Source: Blepharisma japonicum (taxonomy: Eukaryota > Ciliophora > Heterotrichea > Heterotrichida > Blepharismidae). From it: a stretch of 64,000 nucleotides of DNA. Both the position numbers and the translations under genes were made by a program. Below the pieces are notes generated by a model that saw only the letters and a list, made by a program, of their open reading frames with translations, searched no databases and was not told the origin of the DNA. This document shows positions 42,125 to 52,965 of the stretch, piece after piece. Position 1 is the first letter of the stretch, and each line of letters opens with the position of its first letter. The DNA lies in the NCBI GenBank assembly GCA_949751835.1, contig CATKHK010000003.1, positions 1-64,000 on the forward strand, written 5' to 3'.

Positions 42125-42210
42125 GAAAGAATCCTCAGCTTCTTCCTTAAAACTCCAAGTTTAATTAACCTTTAAACTTAGTTTTAAAAAGTCAATTAGG
42201 TATACATTAA

Positions 42211-44487
42211 CTATAAAATTCTGCCATTCATATTATTCTCCACATACTTTCTCTGCACTAAATATTTCTTACTATCAGAAATGTCCACAAAAATGTCAGG
42301 CAAACTTTGTACCACGGTCGGGTCATATATTTGGTCAGTGCTGTTTTCGTTTTCTGACTCCATTTTTTCTTTGTATTGGACTGGCCCGAATTGTGTAGAA
42401 GTGACGCCTCGGGCTATTAAAACTTCTTCCATTTTTTCTTTGTTTATAGCTCTAGGGATCATTACGTCTGCATTTTTTATCCAGTTGTGCTGGATTGCGG
42501 TGGATGCTGATAATCTTTCTGAAGGGTTTTTATTGAGCACTTTTCGGATAAAGTCGCTTGCATAGGGTGTAAAGTGCCGCCAATGTTGGTCATCATAATT
42601 TAGGCCACCTTTAAGGGTAAGCTCAATTAAGACTTGCTTTTCTTTATGGTCAAAAGGAAGTCGGCCATGAAGAAGTAGATAGGCGATAACTCCTACGCTT
42701 CAAATGTCAACTTTATTGTTATAGCCACCTTGCTGCTGGGATAGGATTTCAGGAGCTGCATATCCTAAAGTCCCACATGGTAGACTTTGCAGATCTCCTG
42801 GCCCTGCTAATTTTGACAGTCCAAAATCTGCAAGTTTTATTCTAGGGATATCTGAGTCATCAGCTAGCAAAATATTTTCTGGTTTAATATCTCGGTGGAT
42901 AATTCCAACATCGTGCAAATAGCTGACTACTTCTAAAAGCTGCCTTATTATTTGGCTTGCTGCATACTCAGAAAACAGCTTTTTCTGGACAATTCTTTGA
43001 AAAAGTTCTCCACCAGTGACCAATTCCATTACAATTAGCATGTGTTTTTTGGTATCAAACACTTCTTTAAGGTTAATTACTCCTGGATGATCTAAAAGTC
43101 TCATAATGGCTATTTCGCTCCTTAACATATCTTTTTCTTGGTTATTCAACTTGGTTTTATTGACTATTTTTACAGCCCACCTTTTCCCAGTGCTATGCTC
43201 AGTACATATATTTACCTCAGAGAATTTCCCATTCCCTATCCTCTCCCCTAGCTCATAGTATTCTTTAAATTTCCTTGTCTTAGCGGCTTCTTCTAGTTTT
43301 CTTACCCATTCGTCTCTTTCTTTTCTTGAATCGCACCACAAGTTTACCTCTTTATAAGAGTTATTTTGGTGTGATAAAGTAATACCAAATTTGTTTGTTA
43401 AGAAAAAATCACCAATAATGTCTACATAGCAGCCTTCCATAAAGACAACCCCAGCCGGCATTTTGTCGTCAGCACAGTCGTTTATCATTAATAGACTTTT
43501 CTTTAAAGTTGCGAATTTTTTTTCTAAAGTGTCAGAGCCTTTGGCTTTTTTATAGACAATTCCTGACATCTCAGAAGTCCCTTGGGCTTGCATGGCAAGC
43601 ATTTTTATATCTTCATCAAAAGAAAGTGATGAAGAAGGGCCCATCATCGTCCTGTGATTTTTACTGCCACGTTTTACAGTAGAAGGAAACCTATCATCAC
43701 AGCGGATTCCGAATCACACGTCTTCTTTAAAAGCTGACGAAAAAGTTTCAAAAATTATCGGCTTCCTAGCAAGAAATTGTTTAAAATCTTCAAAATTCAA
43801 CGCATTTTTATCTCCGAACTGCTCCAAAATAGTTTTCGCTATCCCATGAACTCTTGCAGAATAAGTTTCCGGCTCAAGGCTACAAGAAGTGCTGTTTTGC
43901 CTAAAAGAAGAAAGTTTCCTAGTAGTCGACCGGTTTGAAGTTTTCCTTATATTTATATATAAATCTTCAGTTTTCGCCACAGTTTCCTTGTTTTCTGGAG
44001 CAGGAAGCGAGGTGACGGTTTCTTTAAAAGAATTGTGTATCTAATTTAAATTTACCATTGTAACAAGCTCGGATTTGTCGATTATTCCATCTTCATTTAA
44101 ATCGTATAGGTTGAAAATTATTTTGTATTTTTCCTCAAGACTTCCTTTACTGAAAGCAGCCAGTCCTAATAAAAACCCGTCAAAATCAATTAATCCATTT
44201 CCTGAAGTATCAAACATTCGAAATAGCCTTTCACCTAAAAGTCCCTAAATAGCGCATACTGGGAGCGGGAAAAACTGGAGAAAAGTGCTTTTGTCGATAC
44301 AGTCTGTTGTGTCAGTTCTTCGTGAGAGGTCATAAAAAAGTTCTCTTAAAACATTTAATTCATCTTTAGTAACTGGATAATAATTACATTTTGTGAGAAC
44401 ATGCTTGATTTTGGCAGATAATCTTACTGGATTTAAAGTTGAGCTTTGAGGCCGAACCATCTTAGCTTTTGATGAACAATGTCCCAT
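42211..44487 (-). CDS. EF-hand, PH and CAMK-type kinase protein, CDPK7-like (748 aa, two introns)
   Basis: Two 15-nt introns (44245-44259, 44041-44055) and UGA-Trp codons join the frame to 2247 coding bases. MGHCSSK at the start fits acylation. Residues about 80-140 hold calcineurin-B-like EF-hands (DTSGNGLIDFDGFL, DLNEDGIIDKSEL), with a degenerate third EF-hand near 200. A PH domain follows at about 255-380 (GIVYKKAKGSDTLEKKFATL, ending DEWVRKLEEAAK). The kinase domain, about 390-660, has GNGKFSEV, WAVKIVNK, HRDIKPENILL, ADFGLSK, CGTLGYAAPE and the UGA-encoded Trp of KVDIW at 42700-42702. This order (EF-hands, PH, kinase) is that of apicomplexan CDPK7. Membrane phosphoinositide and Ca2+ input are expected by family. 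Confidence 0.88.
44041..44055 (-). other. 15-nt intron
   Basis: The intron reads GTAAATTTAAATTAG. Removing it joins ELVTM to IHNSFKETV after the second EF-hand. Confidence 0.85.
44245..44259 (-). other. 15-nt intron
   Basis: The intron reads GTATGCGCTATTTAG. Removing it joins FFPLP to GLLGERLF just before the first EF-hand. Position 10 is A. Confidence 0.88.
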
Positions 44488-45270
44488 TTATATCTAATTG
44501 TAAATCAAGAGTATTTATTAAATCATTGGTGAGATTTGATGAGATTTAATTAGTATAATAGTGATTAAAGAGAAATAGATAAATTAAGATGAGCAGAAAA
44601 TTGATATTTGTATATTATTAGGTGAAGAAATTTTCTGGAAAATAATTTTTAGAAAAAAACTCTATTCTTTGTCTTATGTTTTAATACGAATTTTACCAAA
44701 TGTTAAAAGATGAATTTAGTCAGCATTAAATACTCTTGAAATATTTTTCAGCATTTGAAAGAATATTTAGTGCAATTATTGCTTATTCCTATTTTTCAAT
44801 CAAAGAATCACTAAGGGTTTTTGGGATATATGTTAATAAGAAATTCCAAGTGAAATTTATAATGATTCATTTTTAGTAATTTTAATTCATGATAATATTT
44901 GTTTATTAAATAAGATGAGCTAGCTATTACTATTATTTGAATTTTTTATGTTTTTTATAGTTGAAATTTTATTAAGAACTTGAAAAAATAGGAATTGCAA
45001 TTACTTTTATGCATAATCGCTTTTATTTTTGTATATTTAGTCATTTGTAGTGTGCTATCCTTTAATAAAATGTCTTGTTTATATTATAAATATTTTTAAT
45101 ACTTATGTTCAAATTCCATAAGTAGCTTTATCTTTCACTCTTATTTTTGAATCTATATCAGTTTTCTGAGTTTAATATTTAAAAATTATTATCTTTTATA
45201 ATAATTTCACTTGCTATACTATATCTCCATTTTAATTATCACTTATTAAACATTTGCATTAATTTACAAA
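44488..45270. other. AT-rich spacer between divergent kinase genes
   Basis: No gene was seen. It separates the EF-hand/PH/kinase gene (minus) from the AGC kinase gene (plus). Confidence 0.6.
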
Positions 45271-46374
45271 ATGGGTTGCCCATGCTTCAAATCTGAAGAA
45301 TCTTCTGAACAAGTCTCCTTAATCCAAAAAGAATCCCCTTCAATCACCAGGGAATCAACCAGTGTTTCTGACGTAAAACTTTCCCCAGACGACTTCCAAA
45401 TTATCAAGATGCTCGGAAAAGGATCATTTGGGAAAGTCATATTAGTCCTTAAAAAAGGAACAGACAAGTATTATGCAATGAAAGTTTTAAAGAAAAGTGT
45501 TATAAAAGAAAAAGACCAAATTTCCCATACTTTAAATGAGAGAATGATCTTGGAGGATGTAAAGTGCCCTTTTATAGTGCCATTACGATTTTCGTTTCAA
45601 ACTGACGAAAAATTGTACATGGTCATGGAATACATGAGCGGAGGAGAGCTATTCTTCCACCTGAAAAAATCTGGTAGGTTCACTGAAGCCCGTGCGCGCT
45701 TTTATGTAGCTGAAATAATTTTAGCATTAGAATGTTTGCATAGCAAAGGAATTGTATATCGAGATCTTAAGCCGGAAAATGTGCTTCTTGATTTAGATGG
45801 GCATATAAAACTCACTGATTTTGGACTCAGCAAAATGGGCTTATCGCTCGAAAACCCCAGGACTTATACATGCTGTGGGACTCCTGAATATTTGGCACCT
45901 GAAATAATCAAAAATGAAGGGCATGGACAAGCAGTAGATTTTTGGAGTTTGGGTGTTTTATTATATGAAATGATATCAGGAACAGCTCCTTTCTGGGCGA
46001 AAACAAGAGACGAAATGTATCATAATGTGCTGCATACAGAAGTTGATATGAAATTATATTTTTCTAAGGCAGCCAAAGATCTGTTATCACAACTGTTACA
46101 AGTTGACGTAATTTTTATTTAGCCTAATAAAAGGTTGGCAAATTTCAAGGAAATTAAAGAGCATGCATTTTTTAAAGGTGTTGACTGGGATGCCTATATG
46201 AGAAAAAGTGTAAATGCACCTTTTAAGCCGAGAATAGCAAATTCTGTCGATTTAAGAAATTTTGATGCTCAGTTCACAAGTGAACCTGCAGCTGATTCGC
46301 TTGAAACTAAAGGTGCCATTGAAGTGCATGAATTTCCAGGGTTTACATATACAGATCCTAATTATTTAGCATAG
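45271..46374 (+). CDS. AGC-family protein kinase, PKB/SGK-like (362 aa, one intron)
   Basis: MGCPCFK suggests N-terminal acylation. The kinase domain has GKGSFGKV, the Lys in YAMKVLKK, YRDLKPEN, TDFGLSK, a T-loop TYTCCGTPEYLAPE and AVDFW. A 15-nt intron at 46108-46122 joins LLQVD to PNKRLANFKEIKEH. The C-terminal AGC extension includes a turn-motif region and the hydrophobic motif FPGFTYT. There is no PH domain, in contrast to animal Akt. It is likely activated by a PDK1-like kinase at the T-loop. Confidence 0.92.
46108..46122 (+). other. 15-nt intron
   Basis: The intron reads GTAATTTTTATTTAG, in phase 0. Removing it restores the conserved DPNKRL motif of kinase subdomain XI. Confidence 0.95.
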
Positions 46375-46596
46375 CAAAAGTGTTGAAATGCTAATAAATT
46401 AATAACCTTCACTATGCTTTTCTCCTCTTATAAATATCAGCCAAAAGAAAAAGATCATCGGCCAATTATTAGTCCTTATAAATAGCCATTTAATTTTCAT
46501 ATCATTTTTTGTTGCAGATAAAACCTCAATGACTTATTGTTCTTAACTCCTTTTGAGCTTCCCAATGCCATTAAAGTGGTTGTAAATTCATTAGAA

Positions 46597-47637
46597 ATGG
46601 GTGGAGTATTCTGCACGATCGAATGTTTCTTAGGCATGCTTGGGTGCTCATTGTGCTGTTTTGCTTATAATGGGAGGATCCAAAAAGCCAAAGCCTTTAT
46701 TGTATTCTTTTGGCTGATTTTATCATACATTATTTACAACTTATCCAGCTCAGAAATAATGCTTGAATCTGCTTATATTAGGCCAACTGAAAATATCGAC
46801 GATTACGGCTATTTTTTAATAGATTTATATGTTTATACATTATGCCTGATCATTTTTCTTTACTTTTTATGAGTGATAGTGAGTACAACAATTATTATGA
46901 AACTTGAATATCTGATGCTGATTACCCAAGCTTGGTTTATAATAATAGCGAACATAAGTGCTCCTTATTATGAAGCATGGGTTGCCGTGTTTGTGGTTTT
47001 TTCTCCAATAATCCTCTTAGCAATTTTAGTTTTTCTTGACATTTCAACTATGAATCGTCTTTTATTTAGACGCACTGGGTTTTTATTTTACATGGCTTAT
47101 TTGACAGCTATTTTTTGGTTTGCATTTAGCTCTTTAAATTTGCTTTACCATTTAATTTTTAACACTTGGAGAATTCTGAATAACTTTGTAAGCCCACTCT
47201 ACTATTTATCCAGAGAAGGAGTTCCCTTCATCTGTATGATCTATTTCGGGAAATCCATGAAATTTTTAATCACTTTTTTAAACTCAGGGTCCTACTTTGT
47301 CATAAAGAGGCCAACAAATAAGGAGGAGTTCCAAAAATATGTATATAGAGAATTTGTAGGGCTGACTCTGCTTGCTCTTTTGTGCTTTTCAATGTGGGTT
47401 TTATACATTTTGATTATAAATATATTTGGTGAAGGATCATGAGTGATTAGAGAAGGGTATTATTTTATAGCCGCTGTAGCTTTATCCTTTCCACTTCAGT
47501 TCCCTAGAGATCAGCCTCTTCCAAGTCCAAGAGAGTGTGTCATTTTCAATACAATCGCATTTTACTTACAAATTTGTTTGTCACGAATTATATATGATTG
47601 ACTTGGCCATTTGCTATTTAATACATATTTCTTTTAA
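46597..47637 (+). CDS. Multi-pass membrane protein, tandem family member 1 (346 aa)
   Basis: About nine to ten hydrophobic helices span the protein, with UGA-Trp codons at about 46870 and 47440 on the way to TAA. The conserved start MGGVFCTIECFLGML is shared with the member at 48661, which fixes the Met at 46597 even though the frame is open 20 codons upstream. Shared blocks are KAFIxFFxLxLSxxIxxLSSSE, a YxYFxIxLYxxTL segment and a central CHLIFNTWxxLN-type motif. No transporter, GPCR or enzyme signature was recognised. It is the longest of three adjacent paralogs. Confidence 0.7.
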
Positions 47638-48660
47638 TCTTAAGTAAGCTTAATTTTATAATGGTTTTAGAGCATAGAAGAGTCTGACCAACAATTCAGA
47701 AATGCGGCTCTCTAATGAAAATGAGAAGATAAAAACCATCCAGTTATAGTAAATAGAGTCATATGCTGAGGAGTATGAAAAGCAATATCTTTGAATTTTC
47801 TATTGTTCTCACTAAGCTAAACAAAACAAGTATATTTCTGAGTAAAAGATTGATATGTGTTTGCAAATTCGCTGACATTGAAACAAGATATGTTGTAGTT
47901 TAATAATATAGTGTATTGAAAATAAGCTACTATTCTGAAAATCAAGTATTCTAAAGAAAAAGTTTATATTCCCTTCAATTAGCAAATTTCAAGATTATTA
48001 TATAACTTAAAGCAACAAATTTATTTTTATTTTAGTTGAACAAATTTTTTATAATTTCAAATAAATCAAAGAATATGCATTTAAAGATATTGAGTTATCT
48101 ATATGAAAATTTGGTAGTAAATCTTTTTTTGTGATTTTTTTCTGGACAAACTTTCAATCGGCATAATTTGGTAGAAACTTTTCAAGCTACATAGTTGCTT
48201 TTTAAAAATTTTTTTTGGTAATATGCATATTTCAATTATTATGTCAAGGAAATTTCTGCAAGTGGGAAAAGAGGTGAGACGGGAAATTCACCCTCTTTAA
48301 GCTGAGAGTAAAGTATTTAAAATCTTTTAAGATATTTTTGATGCGTTACTATTGATTAGTCTTATTAAGCCTGAATGTTTCATATTGTGCACGAATTTCC
48401 ACATTTAGCATATATATTCCAAATATTTAACGTCTAAATTATAGCTTCATCGTTATTTCTTGTCTTTTATCTTATTTATACTGAATTTGCCTATTCTAAT
48501 CCATTCTTTATTTACAAAATTAGTTTATCTTTGCTGTAAAACATTACAATAAGCACGATTTAGCAATTATAGTCATTAGCAAATAATTTGAATATAATTT
48601 TAACTGATAAAAACTTGATTTTAAAATTTTTAAAGTTTGCTTGCCATTACATTTATTAAA
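47638..48660. other. 1-kb AT-rich spacer
   Basis: No intact gene was found. A Glu/Lys-rich coding-like block near 47700-47790 on the plus strand is cut by UAG/UAA. It may be a relic of another gene. Confidence 0.5.
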
Positions 48661-49293
48661 ATGGGTGGAGTAATATTCTTAACTATTGAGATCTTTTTCA
48701 TCATGGCTTTATGCTCAGTGTGCATACTTGGTCTTTTTGGGAAACTCAAAATAGCTAATGCTTTTATTCTATTTTTTTCGCTGGCTTTATCATTCCTTAT
48801 ATTCTATTTATCTAGTTCAGAATGAATTTTTTTAGAAAATCTCAACGGATACAGTTATACTTGCATATATTTATATGCCACTACATTATGGCTTATTATC
48901 TTTTTATATACTTTGGCTGGGATGGCAAGTAAAAGCACTATGAAACATCTTAAAAATATTATCTTGACACTTCAGATTTGGTTTATATTGATAGCAAATA
49001 TAGCGGCTTATCACTGTGAAGCATGAATTGCGTTTCCCATGGTCCTTTCTCCATTCATCCTTTTGATAGCTATTATTATACTTAATGATTACATCCCTAA
49101 TGCCTTTTTTAAGAAGGACGATTGAAAATATTCACAATGGATAATGCGATATACCTATAATATCTGGCCAATCTTTACCTTTGCTAGTTTGGTTTTGCAT
49201 TTATGTTTTTTGCCTTTTACTTCTTTGTTGGTGTTAGATAGCATTAGTGCAGGATTCTATTTTATCGTTTTAGTTTATTTTAGGAATGATTAA
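48661..49293 (+). CDS. Multi-pass membrane protein, tandem family member 2, truncated (210 aa)
   Basis: The start MGGVIFLTIEIFF and the internal pattern (ANAFILFFSLALSFLIFYLSSSE) align with member 1. UGA-Trp codons occur at 48823-48825 and later. The frame stops at TAA 49291-49293, well short of member 1. Just downstream, 49330-49430 still shows coding-like sequence (VILIIFGVYKNLFENSHQSPW, then LARSLLWFGLYY) resembling the lost C-terminal helices. It is therefore probably a 3'-truncated copy; whether it is expressed is unknown. Confidence 0.6.
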
Positions 49294-49572
49294 ATGATTT
49301 AACTATTTAATACATTTGCCTCAATTTAAGTCATTCTAATTATATTTGGTGTTTACAAGAATTTATTTGAAAATTCCCATCAATCTCCATGACTAGCCCG
49401 ATCCTTACTTTGGTTCGGCCTATATTACTAGCACTATGATAAATTAAACAAAGAAAAATCTATAATATGCTACTTAAAATAGTTTCTAATTTTTATAACC
49501 TTCTTTGCTGATAAAATTTTTCTTATGTCTTTTTAAGTTTGTTGTGATTCTAACTGGTTAACTTTATTATAA

Positions 49573-50235
49573 ATGGATGGAAAATTCTATGCACTCGAGA
49601 CCTTTTTTGTCCTACTGGGATGCTATTTAGTTTCAACTCGGTCAATAGAACGAGGAAAGGCTTTTATTCTACTCTTTTTATTGATTTTAGCAAACTTCTT
49701 TTGGTACTTAGCTAATTCAGAGTTAATACTCGAAATCGCTTATGTTACACCTGAAAGTCCCAGCAATTACGCTTATTATTATATAAATTTATACATCCAT
49801 ACGCTATGGCTGATGCTTGTCTTCCTTGTTTTGCAAGGGATTTCAAACTTAAACAATTTTGGAGACTTTTGAATTTTGATACTTTGGGCGTATGCATGGT
49901 TTATGTTGATAGGGGTTATAGCTGCTTCTTATTGCATAGCATGATATGCCCAATTAGTATTACTTTCTCCAGGAATTCTTATGAGATTTCCAGTGATTAA
50001 TAATTATATCACTTATATTTTTTATAAAGACGGCAACGATGTCAATGATGTTGGTATGGTTTTAGGTATAATGTTGTGCTATCTTTGACCTTTAGTGACT
50101 TTCTTGCATCTATTTTGCCATCTAATTTTTAACACTTGGTGAGCCCTAAATTGCTCTATTGGACTCGTAATTTGCTTTTTTAGCTTGAATTATTTGGCAA
50201 ATTGAATCGAAAAGAAATCCTTCATCGATAACTAA
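49573..50235 (+). CDS. Multi-pass membrane protein, tandem family member 3 (220 aa)
   Basis: MDGKFYALETFFVLLGC aligns with the starts of members 1 and 2. KAFILLFLLILANFFWYLANSE and YAYYYINLYIHTLW match the family blocks, and CHLIFNTWWALN matches YHLIFNTWRILN of member 1. At least five UGA-Trp codons (for example 49870-49872) are needed to keep it open. It ends at TAA 50233-50235, about 125 residues shorter than member 1, so it lacks the C-terminal helices. Confidence 0.65.
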
Positions 50236-50378
50236 GCTTATAAAATGAATTAAGAAGTAAAAAAATAATCGCTTTGATCACGATAATGATTATTTTAGAG
50301 AATCAGCAGAATAGCTGAATAGATAATAAGAAATTTAAAATAAATTTACTTTAATTTTATGTCAGTTCTAATAATATA

Positions 50379-50717
50379 ATGGTGCTTCTAAGACTTGTTC
50401 GGCGCTTTGCAAACGTTATGCATGTCCCTAAAATCCCCAAAGACATTTATGGAACCCCAGTAGACCCTAGTCTGCCTCATCAATCTAGCAAACTTACCCA
50501 TCTTTCAAATGGTGAAGAGTGGGTACATAAAATTCCTCCAATCATAGTTGATGATGATGTAGTTCGTTGTGGAGGTGTCAAGACTGTAGGCTTAGGACAT
50601 CCTGTGGTGTACATCAAGTTAGACAAGAGAAAACAGGGTGAAGTTGAAAGATGCAAGTGGTGTGGGTTACGCTATCAAAAGAACCCAGCTCTTATCCACC
50701 ATCATCATGAACATTAA
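50379..50717 (+). CDS. NDUFS6: NADH dehydrogenase (complex I) 13-kDa-A-type subunit, zinc-binding (112 aa)
   Basis: The C-terminal CHCC zinc motif is clear: DDDVVRCGG, a His in LGHPVVYIKLDKR, then ERCKWCGLRYQK. This is the hallmark of the NDUFS6 family. The first 15 residues (MVLLRLVRRFANVMH) are basic and hydrophobic, as in a mitochondrial targeting sequence. The protein binds Zn at the complex I peripheral arm and is needed late in assembly. The short His-rich end (HHHHEH) is also typical of the family. Confidence 0.9.
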   Translation: MVLLRLVRRFANVMHVPKIPKDIYGTPVDPSLPHQSSKLTHLSNGEEWVHKIPPIIVDDDVVRCGGVKTVGLGHPVVYIKLDKRKQGEVERCKWCGLRYQKNPALIHHHHEH

Positions 50718-50764
50718 GCTTAGTTTATGAATTCTAATATAAATTCTTTAATAGTAAAGGTTTT

Positions 50765-51490
50765 ATGAGCAATTATAAGGTGAGCCAGCTAGATGCTTAT
50801 TTTTTAGACAAAATTTATCACCAGTTCATTAAGGAGCAGTTTTTAAAACCTTTTACATATTCAGGATGGATCAAGATAGCGATTGAAATAGGGATCATGA
50901 CATTTTATCAATATTTTACACTATGAAAAGGAACAAATACTCCAGGAAACAGGCTTTATAACGTAAAATATCAATTTTCGGGATCTTTTGCCCTTAAAAT
51001 GATACATTACTTATTAGAATGTTTAAATATCCTGATCGGAATTATTAAGGAAAAGTCACCAGCAATCTACAGGCTATGAAGTCTTGGAGTAGGCGCGAAT
51101 TGAGTAGCTTTTCTTATTTTTGGCAAATATCGCACAATAATGGAAAGGTTTGGAAAAATCTCGCTTGTATTTACTAATTAGGATCTTGTAAACCCAGAAG
51201 CTCGAAGAAATGTCAATTATTCCTATACAAACAGAATTTTGATTTTCCAAATAATTACGGAGACAATGAGGGCTGTTCTCCCTATGTTAAAAATCGACCA
51301 AATTTTGAGATTCTTTTTCGATGAAATCAGCCTTTCATAGTAACTTTCATGTAGTGAAGGTGATCAATCCTGCGTAATTTGTGGAGAAGAAGATGTAGTG
51401 ACTCCACATCATCTAGGCAGCTGCCAGCATCTAGCTTGCTATGTATGCATTAGTAAAAGTAAACAAAAAACCTGTCCACGTTGCCAGTAA
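50765..51490 (+). CDS. PEX2: Peroxisomal RING E3 ligase PEX2 (231 aa, two introns)
   Basis: Two 15-nt introns (51167-51181 and 51340-51354) and UGA-Trp codons join the frame to 696 coding bases. The N-terminal block VSQLDAYFLDKIYHQFIKEQF and the later GNRLYNVKY match the conserved Pex2/Pex12 N-terminal region and its NxKY element. The C-terminus is a C3HC4-type RING: CVICGEED, PHHLGSCQHLACYVCI and TCPRC. PEX2 works with PEX10 and PEX12 to ubiquitinate the import receptor PEX5. The protein is shorter than the vertebrate one. It starts 48 bp after the NDUFS6 stop. Confidence 0.85.
51167..51181 (+). other. 15-nt intron
   Basis: The intron reads GTATTTACTAATTAG. It contains an in-frame UAG, and position 10 is A. 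Confidence 0.85.
51340..51354 (+). other. 15-nt intron
   Basis: The intron reads GTAACTTTCATGTAG. Removing it joins the helical part to the RING (SLSY|EGDQSCVICGE). Confidence 0.88.
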
Positions 51491-51599
51491 CTGCATAATT
51501 TAAATATTCATTTCATTTTGATTTCTCGAACTCAAAAAACAATGATAAGTAATGAGTCATTAAAAATTTATTGGGTATAAGCTAAATTTAAAATCTAAC

Positions 51600-52202
51600 C
51601 TAAAGTTTAGGAGCTTGATGGCTTTCACTGACATACTGCATTGTGAGGAGTTGATTTCTAGCAAATTCTCCTTTTCTGACAACTGTACAAGTTTCAGGAT
51701 CTTTTTCACACACTCCTCTCATCTTCATGCATAAATGGACACTTCGAATGACGACTAAAACTCCTTTAGGGCTAACGGATTTCTCAATAGCTTCTGCTAT
51801 TTGCTCTGTGAGCCTCTCTTGGACTTGTAGTCTACGAGCATAGATGTCAGAAATCCTTTTAAGTTTGCTTAATCCCAAGATTTTTTTGTCAGGAATGTAA
51901 CTAAATATAGCTTACGTTATAGAGCAAGTGCCAATAAATGGAAGTAGATGATGCTCGCATAGAGAACAAATTTCTAAGCCTTTTACATGGACCACACCAT
52001 CTCCTTCATATGGGAAAATTCCTTCACCGATTTTCTCTTCAGGAGTTGTATGGTACCCTTGAGTTAGCTCTAAAAGGGCTTTCGCTGCCCTTTTAGGGGT
52101 TGATTCAACACCTTCATTTGTCAAAGGGAGCTTTGACAAAATAGCTGAATAAGCTTTCTCAATTACTTTTAAATCTTGCTCTCTTTGATTTTGGTTTTTC
52201 AT
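51600..52202 (-). CDS. GCH1: GTP cyclohydrolase I (195 aa, one intron)
   Basis: The zinc and catalytic signatures are present: [11 protein letters not shown] in exon 1 and [10 protein letters not shown] in exon 2. After removal of a 15-nt intron at 51901-51915 the conserved [16 protein letters not shown] is restored. The enzyme converts GTP to dihydroneopterin triphosphate, the first step of folate and tetrahydrobiopterin synthesis. The short N-terminus ([10 protein letters not shown]) lacks a targeting sequence. The length is close to that of the bacterial and minimal eukaryotic enzymes. Confidence 0.94.
51901..51915 (-). other. 15-nt intron
   Basis: The intron reads GTAAGCTATATTTAG. Removing it joins CSIT to YIPDKK, as the family requires. 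Confidence 0.95.
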
Positions 52203-52965
52203 CTTATTTTAATAGCCGTTAAAAATTCCAGTCCTCAGGTGAACAGTTAAATCTAAATTACAAAAGAAAAGGGAATAAATTATTATATTTTCAAGTTATC
52301 AAAAAATATTACGTCGTTGATGGAAATTCTTGGCAAATTGGTGAAATGGCATTTTGTCTGTGATTGGGCAATTGAAAAATATTTTTGTACTATCATCAAA
52401 TTAGATTAAAAAAGATCTAGAACATATCTATAATTTTAAAGAAAAGGTACATTTATTATAGCACTCATCACCCCAATCAAAAACCACATAATATAATTTT
52501 CTGTTTATAGGTAATTTGATATATAAAAATATGAATTCTCTATCTTTTTGGAATATTTTATTTACTCAAAACCAATTTCTTTTTATATTAATTAACTTAT
52601 ATATACTGCAATTCTAAATAAACTATAATTAGACTCTAAATCAGATTATCAAAGAAATGCTAATTTTAAACAAGCCTAATAAAAATGAAAAGCCAATAAA
52701 ATGTACATAGAATATATCAACTTTAAAATAAAATTCCGCTAATTATAGATAGGATTAATTAGATCAAGAAATAAGCAAGTGATCTATTTGAGGAAAAGTT
52801 TAAAAACATTTATACCTGTTCAACCTTATTATTAGCTGGCGAAATTGTCTTTTAAAAAGAAAAGATCATAAGAAAGCAAGTTACATTGAGATAGATTTAT
52901 TCAATTGCACATTTTCCTTATTTAATTAAGAAAATTATTATATGCCTGCCTTTCCTGTATCTTCC
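52203..52965. other. AT-rich spacer
   Basis: No gene was seen. Confidence 0.6.
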
